A DNA stretch of 64,000 nt, from contig CAZEPB010000002.1 in assembly GCA_964514055.1 (NCBI GenBank), positions 1-64,000 on the forward strand, in the 5' to 3' direction. Within the stretch, counting starts at the first letter, position 1, and each line of letters opens with the position of its first letter. Shown piece after piece: positions 34,843-42,929 of this stretch. The stretch comes from SG8-32-3 sp964514055 (GTDB lineage: Archaea > Thermoproteota > Bathyarchaeia > Bathyarchaeales > Bathycorpusculaceae). The notes under the pieces were generated by a model. The model did not search any database. It was given only the letters and a program-made list of their open reading frames with translations, and was not told where the DNA came from. Made by a program: the position numbers and the translations under genes.

Positions 34843-35631
34843 ATGTCTGAACATAAACCTGAGTGGCCTGAATATGGCGACCTTGTAATCGCTACCATAG
34901 AAAAGGTGGTGGATTACGGAGCCTATGCTAACCTTGAAGAGTACAACAGACAAGGTTTACTTCATATCTCCGAAATCTCCAGAGGTCGGGTAAGAAGAAT
35001 CCGTGACTATGTTAAAGAAAACCAAAAAATGGTCCTCAAAGTTATCCGTGTAAACGTTGAAAAAGGCCAAATTAACTTGTCGCTTAGACGCGTCACAAGA
35101 CGCGAAAGAATTGAAAAAAACAAAAGCTGGAAACAAAACCGCAAAGCCAAAGCGCTCCTGAAAGAAGTAGCAGAAAAAGTCGGCTTACCCACACAAGAAG
35201 TCTACCAGAAAGCTGGAGCACTTCTCGAAGAAGAATACGGTTTATACGAAGGGTTCGAAAAAGTAGTGAAAGAAGGCATAGAATTCCTAACTAAGCTCGG
35301 CATACCTGAAGACCTCGCTAAAGTCATTGCTCAAGTTGCAGAAGAGCGCATAAAAGTCAAGAGGGTAAAAGTCAGGGGCGTGATTGAAGTTCGCTGCATG
35401 AAGCCCAACGGTGTTAAATGTATCCAAGACGCATTTATTAGCGCCGGGAAATCACATAGAGCCAAAGACGCCAAAATAGAATTCTACGTGATCGCTGCTC
35501 CAAGATACAGTGTAGAAGTTTCAGCTGATAATTGGAAACGTGCGGAAGAGCTTTTCGAAAAGGTATGCGAAAGTGTGGTTACTAACATTACCAAGGCGGG
35601 CGGACATGGCTCTTTTAAGAGGGAGAAATAG
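34843..35631 (+). CDS. eif2a: Translation initiation factor aIF2 subunit alpha
   Basis: A 262-residue protein of normal length. It has an N-terminal S1 domain (PEYGDLVIATIEKVVDYGAYANL; LLHISEISRGRVRRIRDYVKE), a helical middle domain and the C-terminal alpha-beta domain that binds aIF2-gamma (VRGVIEVRCMKPNGVKCIQD). It carries initiator Met-tRNA to the ribosome as part of the aIF2 trimer. The usual archaeal partner genes (ribosomal S27e, Nop10) are not next to it here, consistent with accessory DNA having entered upstream. An open frame continues 38 codons beyond the TAG stop (see rejected items). Confidence 0.96.
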   Translation: MSEHKPEWPEYGDLVIATIEKVVDYGAYANLEEYNRQGLLHISEISRGRVRRIRDYVKENQKMVLKVIRVNVEKGQINLSLRRVTRRERIEKNKSWKQNRKAKALLKEVAEKVGLPTQEVYQKAGALLEEEYGLYEGFEKVVKEGIEFLTKLGIPEDLAKVIAQVAEERIKVKRVKVRGVIEVRCMKPNGVKCIQDAFISAGKSHRAKDAKIEFYVIAAPRYSVEVSADNWKRAEELFEKVCESVVTNITKAGGHGSFKREK

Positions 35632-35772
35632 AAGGGTGAATCAGGTCCTGAGCTTGGCCGTTACGATACTGATTTTCAAAAGAAATTCGCTGCGGCAGTT
35701 TGCAGCTGCGCCGGCAAGTCCAAGAAAAACCTAAGCATTCTCAAGTAGCTTCCCCTTTTCTTTTGGAACTTT

Positions 35773-35979
35773 TTATTCTTCTGGTTGTGGCTCTACCCAT
35801 TTCTCAACGAGCAGCTTATCGTCCTTCAGTTTAAAACTCACTTTTACGAATATTGAGTCTGCTCCTTTGAACGGGAACATGCTGTCTTCCGCCAGGTCCT
35901 TCGGCAGGTAGATCAGGTATTTGCCGTCTTTACGCCTGAACAGTCGTCCTCTTCCTTCATTAACCAAACAACTCACCAC
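35773..35979 (-). CDS. Small conserved archaeal-type protein
   Basis: A 68-residue protein: GRGRLFRRKDGKYLIYLPKD then SIFVKVSFKLKDDKLLVEKW. The alternating strands and the RxDGKYxIYLPK phrase look like a small beta protein of the type found beside translation genes in archaea, but no function can be given. It converges with aIF2-alpha. Confidence 0.65.
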   Translation of the reverse strand: MVSCLVNEGRGRLFRRKDGKYLIYLPKDLAEDSMFPFKGADSIFVKVSFKLKDDKLLVEKWVEPQPEE

Positions 35980-36029
35980 CCTGAAACAATTGATAGTTCC
36001 AGAGTAGGTGTGTTTGTGTATAAAAGAAT

Positions 36030-36275
36030 TTAGCGGCTTCTTTGCTTGTCTGCTATGTTCAAAAGGCTCTGCTTGATTTCGGGCCCTGCGTAGAAGTCGA
36101 TTTTTCCGCAGCTGGAGCAGACAAACACGTCTAAAGGGAGAAGTCCCTCATTATTTTGGGGTAACTCGAGACCCGGCATATCCAGCTCGCTGGCTCCAAA
36201 TCTGAAATCCGCTGCAAACGCAAATTTCATTTCACTGCCGCAGGAGGGACAGCGCTTCACTTCGTTTTTTTGCAT
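36030..36275 (-). CDS. Small zinc-ribbon protein
   Basis: An 81-residue protein if translated from the ATG at 36275; a further ATG at 36404 is in frame but adds 43 residues with no motif. KRCPSCGSEMKF and, about 40 residues later, VFVCSSCGKIDFY form a CxxC...CxxC zinc ribbon, as in widespread small archaeal 'nucleic-acid-binding zinc ribbon' proteins. The role is unknown. Confidence 0.72.
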   Translation of the reverse strand: MQKNEVKRCPSCGSEMKFAFAADFRFGASELDMPGLELPQNNEGLLPLDVFVCSSCGKIDFYAGPEIKQSLLNIADKQRSR

Positions 36276-36404
36276 GTCGACATCGCCTAGGTGCTTGGCG
36301 TTGTGCGAATAAGAAACTTTCGGACAGCAGCTTTTCGTTACTACGAGTTTTTGGGTCTTCCCCCGATGAGGGGTAGTTGTTTGACCGTGAAAAACGATGG
36401 TCAT

Positions 36405-36755
36405 TTTTTACGGCGTTCTAGGTGGTTCTTTTGTTGAAAAAGGCTTGTTTTGAGGTTTTATTTTCGCAGAAACTGTTAGCGGTAAATGCCCCACGTTCTT
36501 TGTTAAAATTGGGTGCATGGTGAGCTCACAGACCCCGATTATAAGGGTCACAGGCCTTTTTTCTCCGCGAAAGATTACGTCGTGCATCATTCCTTGGAAT
36601 GTACGTGGTATCCTTTCGGGGGTTCTGTAAAATCTCTGAGGGATTGTTCTCCATGTAAACTTTTGAGGGGTGTGACTCAAAAGACAAAAAGCTTAAACTG
36701 AAAACCCTATAGTTCCAATATATTACGTCTTACCCGTTAGAGGAATCGTATCGCG
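36405..36755. other. Gap with overlapping weak frames and a GTACGTGGTA motif
   Basis: Both strands have frames of 60-90 residues (36408-36680 minus, 36513-36701 plus) that exclude each other; neither has a ribosome-binding site or a known motif. The motif ATGTACGTGGTA at 36599-36610 belongs to the dispersed set described among the findings. The promoter of the next gene lies near 36720. Confidence 0.35.
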
Positions 36756-37349
36756 ATGTCAAGTTTGGACATAAATAGTTTCTATAAGAAAACGCAAGAG
36801 GACAAAAAATTTAATGCTGATAAGGCGTGGGAAACAGTAAAATTTTGTCTAACCTTTTGTTCAACTCTTATTACAGCAAGCATTGGATTGCTTGGAGTGA
36901 TTAATTTCTTGGTTCTCGATGTTATTGTGAAAGCAATTTTAATTTTATCAGTTCTTCCACTTCCATTTCTCATGATAAGCACAATTCGAACTTTAAAGAA
37001 AAATTTTCAAAGAGAATGCAATAGAATGTACAGGTCAATAGCTACATTAATGAAAATTGAAGAAAATCTGCCAAAGCGAACTAACTTGAAACCCACAAAC
37101 CATTTCCCTAAAGAGAAAACACTATTAGATTTTCCCGAATGCGATGATAATTACCCAACTACCGAAAAATATATAGACGCAATGATGGAAAAAAACAATA
37201 AATTCTACCTAACAATGCACCCTGTTTTTGTTATCTTGGAGATACTTTCTTGGGTAATGGTTGGTTTTACAGTAGGAATTGCTGTGGTCGTACTTATTCC
37301 TTTATTCGCTAACTTTCTAAAGAATCTGTCAGTTTCTTTATTAGCTTAA
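36756..37349 (+). CDS. Membrane protein with two helix pairs
   Basis: A 197-residue protein. Two membrane helices lie at about 32-75. A soluble middle has a positively charged helix (LKKNFQRECNRMYRSIA), and two more helices lie at about 147-190. The short cytosolic N-terminus and 2+2 helix layout resemble pore-forming effector proteins of prokaryotic conflict systems (SLATT-like), but the sequence is not close enough to name a family. It starts the AT-rich accessory patch at 36.7-40 kb. Confidence 0.55.
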   Translation: MSSLDINSFYKKTQEDKKFNADKAWETVKFCLTFCSTLITASIGLLGVINFLVLDVIVKAILILSVLPLPFLMISTIRTLKKNFQRECNRMYRSIATLMKIEENLPKRTNLKPTNHFPKEKTLLDFPECDDNYPTTEKYIDAMMEKNNKFYLTMHPVFVILEILSWVMVGFTVGIAVVVLIPLFANFLKNLSVSLLA

Positions 37350-37495
37350 CTCAGACGTTAACGTGTGGGAAATCAGAGACTCTGGAATGTACGTAGTAGC
37401 CTTTGACTCTTCATAAAATGGGTCTATACTCTCTTTCCCCGTTGCATGTTGAACAGAAAAAAGAATTAAATATTAAGAGGAATAAAAAGGTCGTC

Positions 37496-38113
37496 ATGAC
37501 CAAGCCGAATCCCATCGGTGAAGAGAAAAGAGCTGCACGAGAAAGGCTTGATAGACTTTTTGAAGTGGCCTTGGTGTTGATAGGCGTTCTTGCAGCAGCT
37601 GAGCTCCAATTCATCACCGCAAAACCCTTTCCCACAGGATTGCAAGCGATACAAGATATCATATGGCTTCTTAATCTTGGGCTAGCCACTTTTCCCTTCT
37701 TGGTCTTAATTCCATCTTGGATGATAAGAGAATTACTAAAGATACGCGGAAGCTTTCGATGGTCTATAAGTCTGACCTTTTTCTGTTGGGATTTTTGGGG
37801 CGTTCTCCTCTTTATCTATCTTGTTAATCTAATTGGTCAATTTGAGTTTCTTCCTCTGATACCTATTTTGACATTCGCTGGATCTGCAATCTTATTTACA
37901 GTGGTAGTTATATCGTGGCTTTACAAAGAAACTGCCTCAGACCAGGAAAATGTTCTATATTTTAAAAAGATCAGATGGCAGGCCGAAGTGGCTTTGTGGG
38001 TGGCTATAAGCCTCATTATAATGGCTCTCATAATCCTTGGATTGGCCTTTCCTGCCTTCTCGAACTTGTCGACTCAAGAAGCGCTCGGTGTGTCCTCTTC
38101 AATGATCGAGTAG
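37496..38113 (+). CDS. Membrane protein of unknown function
   Basis: A 205-residue protein from the ATG at 37496, which is preceded by AAAAGG; an in-frame start at 37403 would add 31 unlikely residues. A charged helix (EEKRAARERLDRLF) leads into about five hydrophobic segments (about 25-45, 60-80, 95-118, 125-145 and 170-190). No family is recognised. It lies 147 bp after the other membrane protein on the same strand. Confidence 0.6.
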   Translation: MTKPNPIGEEKRAARERLDRLFEVALVLIGVLAAAELQFITAKPFPTGLQAIQDIIWLLNLGLATFPFLVLIPSWMIRELLKIRGSFRWSISLTFFCWDFWGVLLFIYLVNLIGQFEFLPLIPILTFAGSAILFTVVVISWLYKETASDQENVLYFKKIRWQAEVALWVAISLIIMALIILGLAFPAFSNLSTQEALGVSSSMIE

Positions 38114-38143
38114 TTCCTTTCTAAATGGAACCGGAATCATCCT

Positions 38144-38308
38144 TCACTTGAAACTGTGCTCAGCTTCTCTAAAAAAGCATTCAAGAAAAGTGGCAGCTAA
38201 GGCGCCGCCATAGTCGTCGCGTTCTACGGCTTTTGTCTTTTCTCGCCCGGCGATTTGCGCCAAGAATCTTAAGAAGGCTTTGCCGAACTCGTCGCCAAAC
38301 TCATTCAT
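38144..38308 (-). CDS. Small protein with strong ribosome-binding site
   Basis: A 54-residue frame on the minus strand, ATG at 38308, preceded by GGAGGTGAGAAGG, one of the best Shine-Dalgarno sequences in the window. The product is helical (FGDEFGKAFLRFLAQIAG ... YGGALAATFLECFFREAEH) with a mixed charge pattern. Nothing is known of its function. It lies in an otherwise empty gap and is divergent from the HTH gene. Confidence 0.65.
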   Translation of the reverse strand: MNEFGDEFGKAFLRFLAQIAGREKTKAVERDDYGGALAATFLECFFREAEHSFK

Positions 38309-38388
38309 CCTTCTCACCTCCAAAAACGTTATTTAGTGGTTGCTTTGCTATCATTTCATTCCCTTGGGCATCATATGCAAACAGAAGT

Positions 38389-38398
38389 CATATATACT
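38389..38398 (+). promoter_or_regulatory. TATA box for the HTH-HEPN pair
   Basis: CATATATACT lies 25-30 bp before the ATG at 38419, suggesting a leaderless message from that ATG. Confidence 0.5.
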
Positions 38399-38418
38399 TT
38401 GGCATGCACATACTACTC

Positions 38419-39237
38419 ATGCAAGCACATACTGTACCCAGTGAGGATGCTGTAACGCACATAGGAATCGAAGAACTTACCCGAATAAGAATACCGGCAC
38501 TTCGAGGTAGACATGAATCAAACAACAGATTTGTGTTGGAAACACTTGCCCTTCACGGACCATTAATAAAATACGACATTTTCAAGCTACTGAAACCAGA
38601 AGGAGTAAAACATTATCCGACGATAAGCCGCAGAGTCGATGACCTGAAAAAGAAAGGTTACATCGGCGCATCAGGAAAGAGAGTTATCAACGTGGGCAGA
38701 AGAGTTGACAAGTCTCCAACTTATTCATTAACCTGGAGGGGGTTCGTCGCGACTCTTTCTATAGAAACAGTAGCCAGAAAAGCGCCAACAGTTCTGCAAA
38801 ACAATCCACTTCTGAAAATACCTTTTCCAAAAAAATTAGTAGTCCGCGCTCTGGATGAACTATTCTCTCCAAGAGAAATTGAAGCTATTGTGAATGCTCT
38901 GCTGGAAGGTTTTCTCAGAGCCATACCCAGGGACGTCGAGTCAATCGAGCAGGAGAAGTATATCGCATATTTAGTCCCAGCAATGGTCGAAACTCCTGAA
39001 ATACGCGAAAGATTTGAAAGAAAGAATTTGACCAAACTCTATCAAATCCCGGGTTTTCTAGATTATGTGCTAAATTTGATAAGTAATGCAGAAAAACAAC
39101 TTACTGATGCGCTGGAAGGTGTTCAGGCAATCAAGAAAGAACTCAACACGCACATTCAAGAAACCAAAAAGCAAAAAATGAAAGCAAATAAACTCCCTAG
39201 ACCTATAGAAAAAACAATGTGCCAAGAGAGAGAATAA
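38419..39237 (+). CDS. Winged-helix transcription regulator next to a HEPN gene
   Basis: A 272-residue protein from the ATG at 38419 (an ATG at 38404 is also in frame; longer forms would start in the TATA box). The N-terminal winged helix reads NRFVLETLALHGPLIKYDIFK, HYPTISRRVDDLKKKGYI and TYSLTWRGF. The rest is helical and ends in a Lys-rich tail. It is followed after 3 bases by the HEPN gene. The design fits a DNA-binding antitoxin or sensor controlling a HEPN effector. Confidence 0.7.
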   Translation: MQAHTVPSEDAVTHIGIEELTRIRIPALRGRHESNNRFVLETLALHGPLIKYDIFKLLKPEGVKHYPTISRRVDDLKKKGYIGASGKRVINVGRRVDKSPTYSLTWRGFVATLSIETVARKAPTVLQNNPLLKIPFPKKLVVRALDELFSPREIEAIVNALLEGFLRAIPRDVESIEQEKYIAYLVPAMVETPEIRERFERKNLTKLYQIPGFLDYVLNLISNAEKQLTDALEGVQAIKKELNTHIQETKKQKMKANKLPRPIEKTMCQERE

Positions 39238-39240
39238 AAA

Positions 39241-39951
39241 GTGAGTGTAATCGCAGACGATAGAAAGAATGAGATGAGACAGTCAGAGAATTATAAAACT
39301 GCAAAAAACATATTAAATCCGTTATTCCGTACAATTGCACATCCAAAACTTGAAAGAGACAATGATTTAGTATCAGTTCTTGAAGGATACGGAAGCGGCA
39401 CTCATATTTATTGGCACCCTAGCTTAATTGATTTTAAGCAAAACTGCAAAGAGTTCATTGATAAATGGGAAGATTCTCAAAAAATATCAAAAATTTTAAG
39501 GGGCTTGAAGACAGCGGATTACAAGTCACGTGAATATGAATCATTAAGTAAAATGCTTTGCTATTTGGGGCTCGTGGAGAGTTTAGGTGTTGCAATCGCT
39601 GACATGATTCTTATCTTACTTATAGCCAACGGGAAAGAAGTCCATACAAGGGGCCCAATGACTAAACATGTTACAAAAGCACGACAACTTGATAAAATCG
39701 ATTTAGCTTACAAGCTTAATTTTCTGGAAGATGAAGGGCTTGACCTTAGAGAGTTCATTGACGAGGATGTAAGAAATCATGTTGCCCACTTGAAATTTTC
39801 AATTCAAAATGATGGTAGAATTATTAGAAGGGATGGAAGTCCTATTGATATAAACACGGTGATTGCCAAATTTTGGAACGGGGTGGACACATTCATGTTG
39901 GTTTTGGATGATATTGGATTTCTAAAATGGTTTAGGGACCTCGAGCAGTGA
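39241..39951 (+). CDS. HEPN-like protein paired with HTH regulator
   Basis: A 236-residue helical protein, GTG start 3 bases after the upstream stop, so translation is probably coupled. DEDVRNHVAHLKF near residue 180 matches the RN-x3-H core of HEPN nucleases. Upstream is LVESLGVAIADMILILLIANG, a buried helix of the fold. HEPN proteins cut RNA in toxin-antitoxin and abortive-infection systems. The HTH partner supports such a role, but the pair is not a named system. Confidence 0.6.
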   Translation: MSVIADDRKNEMRQSENYKTAKNILNPLFRTIAHPKLERDNDLVSVLEGYGSGTHIYWHPSLIDFKQNCKEFIDKWEDSQKISKILRGLKTADYKSREYESLSKMLCYLGLVESLGVAIADMILILLIANGKEVHTRGPMTKHVTKARQLDKIDLAYKLNFLEDEGLDLREFIDEDVRNHVAHLKFSIQNDGRIIRRDGSPIDINTVIAKFWNGVDTFMLVLDDIGFLKWFRDLEQ

Positions 39952-40139
39952 TTTTGAAAAGCCCCGACTCTCGGTATTTAAAATATTTTGGCTGATCTAA
40001 GAAGAAAAAAAGGAGATAATTTGCGGGTGACATGACCACTTCGGGATAGTTTGAACGAACATAAACCTTCTTCACCTTATCGTTTTAGTTGTGCATGGTT
40101 CATTATAAAGAAAGTGATTAAGCACCAAAAAGAAACGAA

Positions 40140-40553
40140 TCAGGGTTTGAAGCTGACGAGTTCTCTGTCTAATGCTTCATTGACAAGCGCGTCTGCTTTC
40201 TGAATTTGCCTGTTGGTTCGGGGTACGCTTCTGAAGCTGACCTTCTTGAAGTGCGTGTTTAATTCTTGGACTTTGTTCCACAATTTCTTCAGTGCAGAGT
40301 TTTTCACGGCGTATTCTCCTGTGAGGTGCTTGACTACTAGTTCGCTGTCAAGGTGGCACACGATTTCATCAGCGTGAAGCGATACCACAGCTTCTAGTGC
40401 CGCTATCAACGCTTCGTATTCGGCTTGATTGTTTGTGCGCGAACCGATAAACCGCGAGTTTGACATCAAAACTTGACCCTTGTCCGACAGGACTACGAAA
40501 GCGATAGCGGCTGGTCCTGGGTTGCCTCTGGCGCCGCCGTCAGAAAAAGTCAC
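40140..40553 (-). CDS. rnhA: Ribonuclease HI (archaeal type)
   Basis: A 137-residue RNase H fold. Catalytic acids are visible in order: Asp in FSDGGARGNPG, Glu in NNQAEYEAL, Asp in VCHLDSELVV and Asp in QKADALVNEALD. It lacks the basic protrusion of E. coli RNase HI, as in archaeal and bacterial short forms. It removes RNA from RNA-DNA hybrids. GTG at 40553 is the only start available in the frame. Confidence 0.93.
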   Translation of the reverse strand: MTFSDGGARGNPGPAAIAFVVLSDKGQVLMSNSRFIGSRTNNQAEYEALIAALEAVVSLHADEIVCHLDSELVVKHLTGEYAVKNSALKKLWNKVQELNTHFKKVSFRSVPRTNRQIQKADALVNEALDRELVSFKP

Positions 40554-40704
40554 TATTTTTTTAGGTACACCTGTTCCCTCGCTTTTCTGTTCTTTGCGGG
40601 ATTATTAAAGAGTGCGGGCGCGGCTCTTGTTGTTGTGATGATACAATCACATTTATTTATGAACGTTGATTACCCATAAATTATTTTAAATATGAGGAAA
40701 GAGC

Positions 40705-41067
40705 ATGGCAGGTAGTACTTTAGAAACAACCAAGTTTAAATCACAACTCCAGACGGCGCCGATAGAGTACGCTTGCGAAACTAACCTGATAAAACTAAGG
40801 CAAAACAGCAGTTGGAACTTTCCTAAACGCGCTAAAAGAGGACGGCTGGAGATTATGGCGGAAATTCTGTTTTATTGTGACCAACAAAAAGGCAAGACAA
40901 AAATAATGTACAAGACCAACCTAAACTACGCGCAGTTGAAGAAGCATCTAAAGTCTTTAACGTCTAAAGGTTTGCTGGCAGCCAATACGAACAAGTATTT
41001 TACAACTCAGAAAGGTCGCCGTTTTCTCGAAATATTCGCTCAACTTAATGCCATGCTCAAAAACTGA
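40705..41067 (+). CDS. Winged-helix regulator, archaeal HTH_45 type
   Basis: A 120-residue protein. RGRLEIMAEILFYCDQQKGKT, KIMYKTNLNYAQLKKHLK and SLTSKGLLAANTNKYFTTQKG follow the archaeal single-winged-helix family (HTH_45) closely. It is probably a DNA-binding regulator. GAGG at 40693-40696 gives a ribosome-binding site. It ends one base before the convergent gene. Confidence 0.85.
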   Translation: MAGSTLETTKFKSQLQTAPIEYACETNLIKLRQNSSWNFPKRAKRGRLEIMAEILFYCDQQKGKTKIMYKTNLNYAQLKKHLKSLTSKGLLAANTNKYFTTQKGRRFLEIFAQLNAMLKN

Positions 41068-41068
41068 T

Positions 41069-41287
41069 TTATTTTCGGTTATTCCACTTTTCTTTCAACG
41101 TTGAAACGAAGCCAGCTTCGTCTTCCAAGATACGCGTTTTCACCTGTCTCCAAGCAGCTGGGCAATTCTTGTAGGCTACACCTACGATGTCATGGAGTAT
41201 CCTGTCGATTTCCTGTCTGTTTTTGGAAGTGACTTCTATGCCTGCTTTTTTGAAAACTTGGTCAAGATGTCTGAAGTAGCATGTCAT
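41069..41287 (-). CDS. Small conserved helical protein
   Basis: A 72-residue all-helical protein: VTSKNRQEIDRILHDIVGV, then KNCPAAWRQVKTRILED. The pattern with a conserved NCPxxW is common in small archaeal proteins of unknown function. It converges with the HTH_45 gene. Confidence 0.7.
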   Translation of the reverse strand: MTCYFRHLDQVFKKAGIEVTSKNRQEIDRILHDIVGVAYKNCPAAWRQVKTRILEDEAGFVSTLKEKWNNRK

Positions 41288-41423
41288 GATAGGGCCTCCT
41301 ATAACTCAATCTGTCACAGGCTTTCTAAATCTTATGTTTCGATTAACATCTTTAATCGTAATTTTGTCTCTGTATGATGAAATCATAAGAAATATGGGTT
41401 GAAACGCGAGAAATAAAATTGCA

Positions 41424-41900
41424 ATGAAAAATCTTAGACGTTCATTCGCATGCGTCTTCATTATTTTAGCGTTGCTTGCTGTCATCTTCATAGGGCTTGG
41501 TCACGCAACAACCACCCAATTTACGCTGAAAGCTGGAGGGGAAGTAACTCATCCCATAAATCTCATCGCAGATGATCGCGTTTTGATACAATACAAAGTT
41601 ATCAGCGCCATTGCAGACACCTCTAACACCGTGCAATTCTCCATAAACTTTCCAAGCGGCACGGTAAAAGAATTTGGGGAATCAGGTGATTTCAGTTACA
41701 GCTTTGTTTGCGACGCTGAAGGCGAGTATACTTTGAACTTTACGAACACTGACCAAACAGAAAGCAAGCTTGTAACGTTGAATTATGAGATTGACCATTA
41801 CATTTTTGGAATGCCCCAGATGCTCTTCATGGTCGTAGTAATTGCAGTCGTCAGCATGGTCGGGGTTGCAGTTTTCATAGGGTTAAGCCGAAAACCTTAG
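41424..41900 (+). CDS. Exported GOLD/emp24-like domain protein
   Basis: A 158-residue protein: signal peptide at 1-27 (ACVFIILALLAVIFIGLGHA), a beta-sandwich at 30-118 whose start (QFTLKAGGEVTHPINLIADDRVLIQYKV, read in two parts) and end (SYSFVCDAEGEYTLNFTN) match the GOLD/emp24 pattern, then a membrane helix at about 132-152. It is probably an envelope protein anchored by its C-terminus. It converges with the DUF2090 gene, 5 bp apart. Confidence 0.72.
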   Translation: MKNLRRSFACVFIILALLAVIFIGLGHATTTQFTLKAGGEVTHPINLIADDRVLIQYKVISAIADTSNTVQFSINFPSGTVKEFGESGDFSYSFVCDAEGEYTLNFTNTDQTESKLVTLNYEIDHYIFGMPQMLFMVVVIAVVSMVGVAVFIGLSRKP

Positions 41901-41905
41901 CATGT

Positions 41906-42835
41906 TCATTGCCGTTTCTTCTTTTCGTTCTGCCAAAGCCTAACGAAATCAGCGTAGTTTAGAGCGATCTTTTCCACTGCCTCCTCCCGACCGATTGTTC
42001 CAGCCTTGTGTTCAACAAGCGGCTGCCAGAAAATGGTTCTTCCCACGGCGAACCCTATTATACCGGGTATTTTGGCGCCCACAGCGAGCCATTTTTGCAC
42101 CATCTCTTTGGATTCTCCTCGCCCAAGAGTTATTACTCCTGCTTTTCTGCCGCCGCTCTGAGCTTGATTTACAATGGTTTCTGCGTCATCGGGGTTGTCT
42201 ACTCCTTCCAGCTTCCAGACTGCAGGTTCAACTCCAGCTGCTTGAATCGCCTTTATGCTTTCAACCATCAATTTGGGGCGTATCTTCTGGTCGTATGTTT
42301 CCTTAGACCCTTCAGCTTCCGCCAACTGCTCAGAGGTTGCAGGAACTATCAGCTCAAAAAGGAAAGGCTTGCCAATTTGTCGCAAGTAGTCGCTAAGCGT
42401 CTTTAATCTGCGAAGTTGACGTTGATTCAGCATCGCGTCGCCTGCCGGATTATACCGTACCAGAACTTTAACAAAAGTAGGGTCGAACTTCTCGATATGT
42501 TTAGCGTATTCTTCTCCATACTCGAAATCAAATTCTGCTTGACCTGATTTTTCCACAGGCATAGCGAACGTGAAGCCGTTTTTTTTGGCTTCTCGAAGTA
42601 TGTTCGCGCCATACTCCTCATCCACCAACAGTCCAGCTATTTCTCGGGGAACACTCTTTTCCAAAGCCTGACGAAAGCCCATGAAAATCAGCTTCTTATA
42701 TTCCTCGATGTGTTTCTTCTCTTCAGCTGTTGGCTGACGGTTTTCAATGCCGAACAGTTTTTTTGTGAATGAGGACCGATGGTCAAAGGCTAAAATTAAA
42801 ACTTCTTTCCGAGTCCAATCAATCAACGTGTTCAC
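41906..42835 (-). CDS. DUF2090-type aldolase-like TIM-barrel protein
   Basis: A 309-residue protein of the DUF2090 family, which in bacteria is fused to the sugar kinase IolC and is thought to act as an aldolase on 2-deoxy-5-keto-gluconate phosphate. Family features are LILAFDHRSSF at the start, LLVDEEYGANIL, TFAMPVEKSGQ, KVLVRYNP, LFELIVPAT, VWKLEGVDN, ITLGRGE and FAVGRTIFWQPL. No kinase partner is present here, so the substrate is open; many archaea have this stand-alone form. Confidence 0.88.
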   Translation of the reverse strand: MNTLIDWTRKEVLILAFDHRSSFTKKLFGIENRQPTAEEKKHIEEYKKLIFMGFRQALEKSVPREIAGLLVDEEYGANILREAKKNGFTFAMPVEKSGQAEFDFEYGEEYAKHIEKFDPTFVKVLVRYNPAGDAMLNQRQLRRLKTLSDYLRQIGKPFLFELIVPATSEQLAEAEGSKETYDQKIRPKLMVESIKAIQAAGVEPAVWKLEGVDNPDDAETIVNQAQSGGRKAGVITLGRGESKEMVQKWLAVGAKIPGIIGFAVGRTIFWQPLVEHKAGTIGREEAVEKIALNYADFVRLWQNEKKKRQ

Positions 42836-42929
42836 CAGTCAATAGCTTCTTTGTTTTCAGTAATATACATTACCGTATAAGCTGGTTTTCTCAAAGTACT
42901 TTTCGCCTGACGGCATCACTTCCGCGAAA

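Noticed and set aside
35632..35748. In-frame 38-codon extension of aIF2-alpha after TAG, possible readthrough
   Set aside because: aIF2-alpha already has its normal length, the chance of an open 38-codon stretch is about one in six, and no family resemblance is seen.
36408..36701. Mutually exclusive 90- and 62-residue frames
   Set aside because: No evidence decides between them; kept as a gap entry instead.
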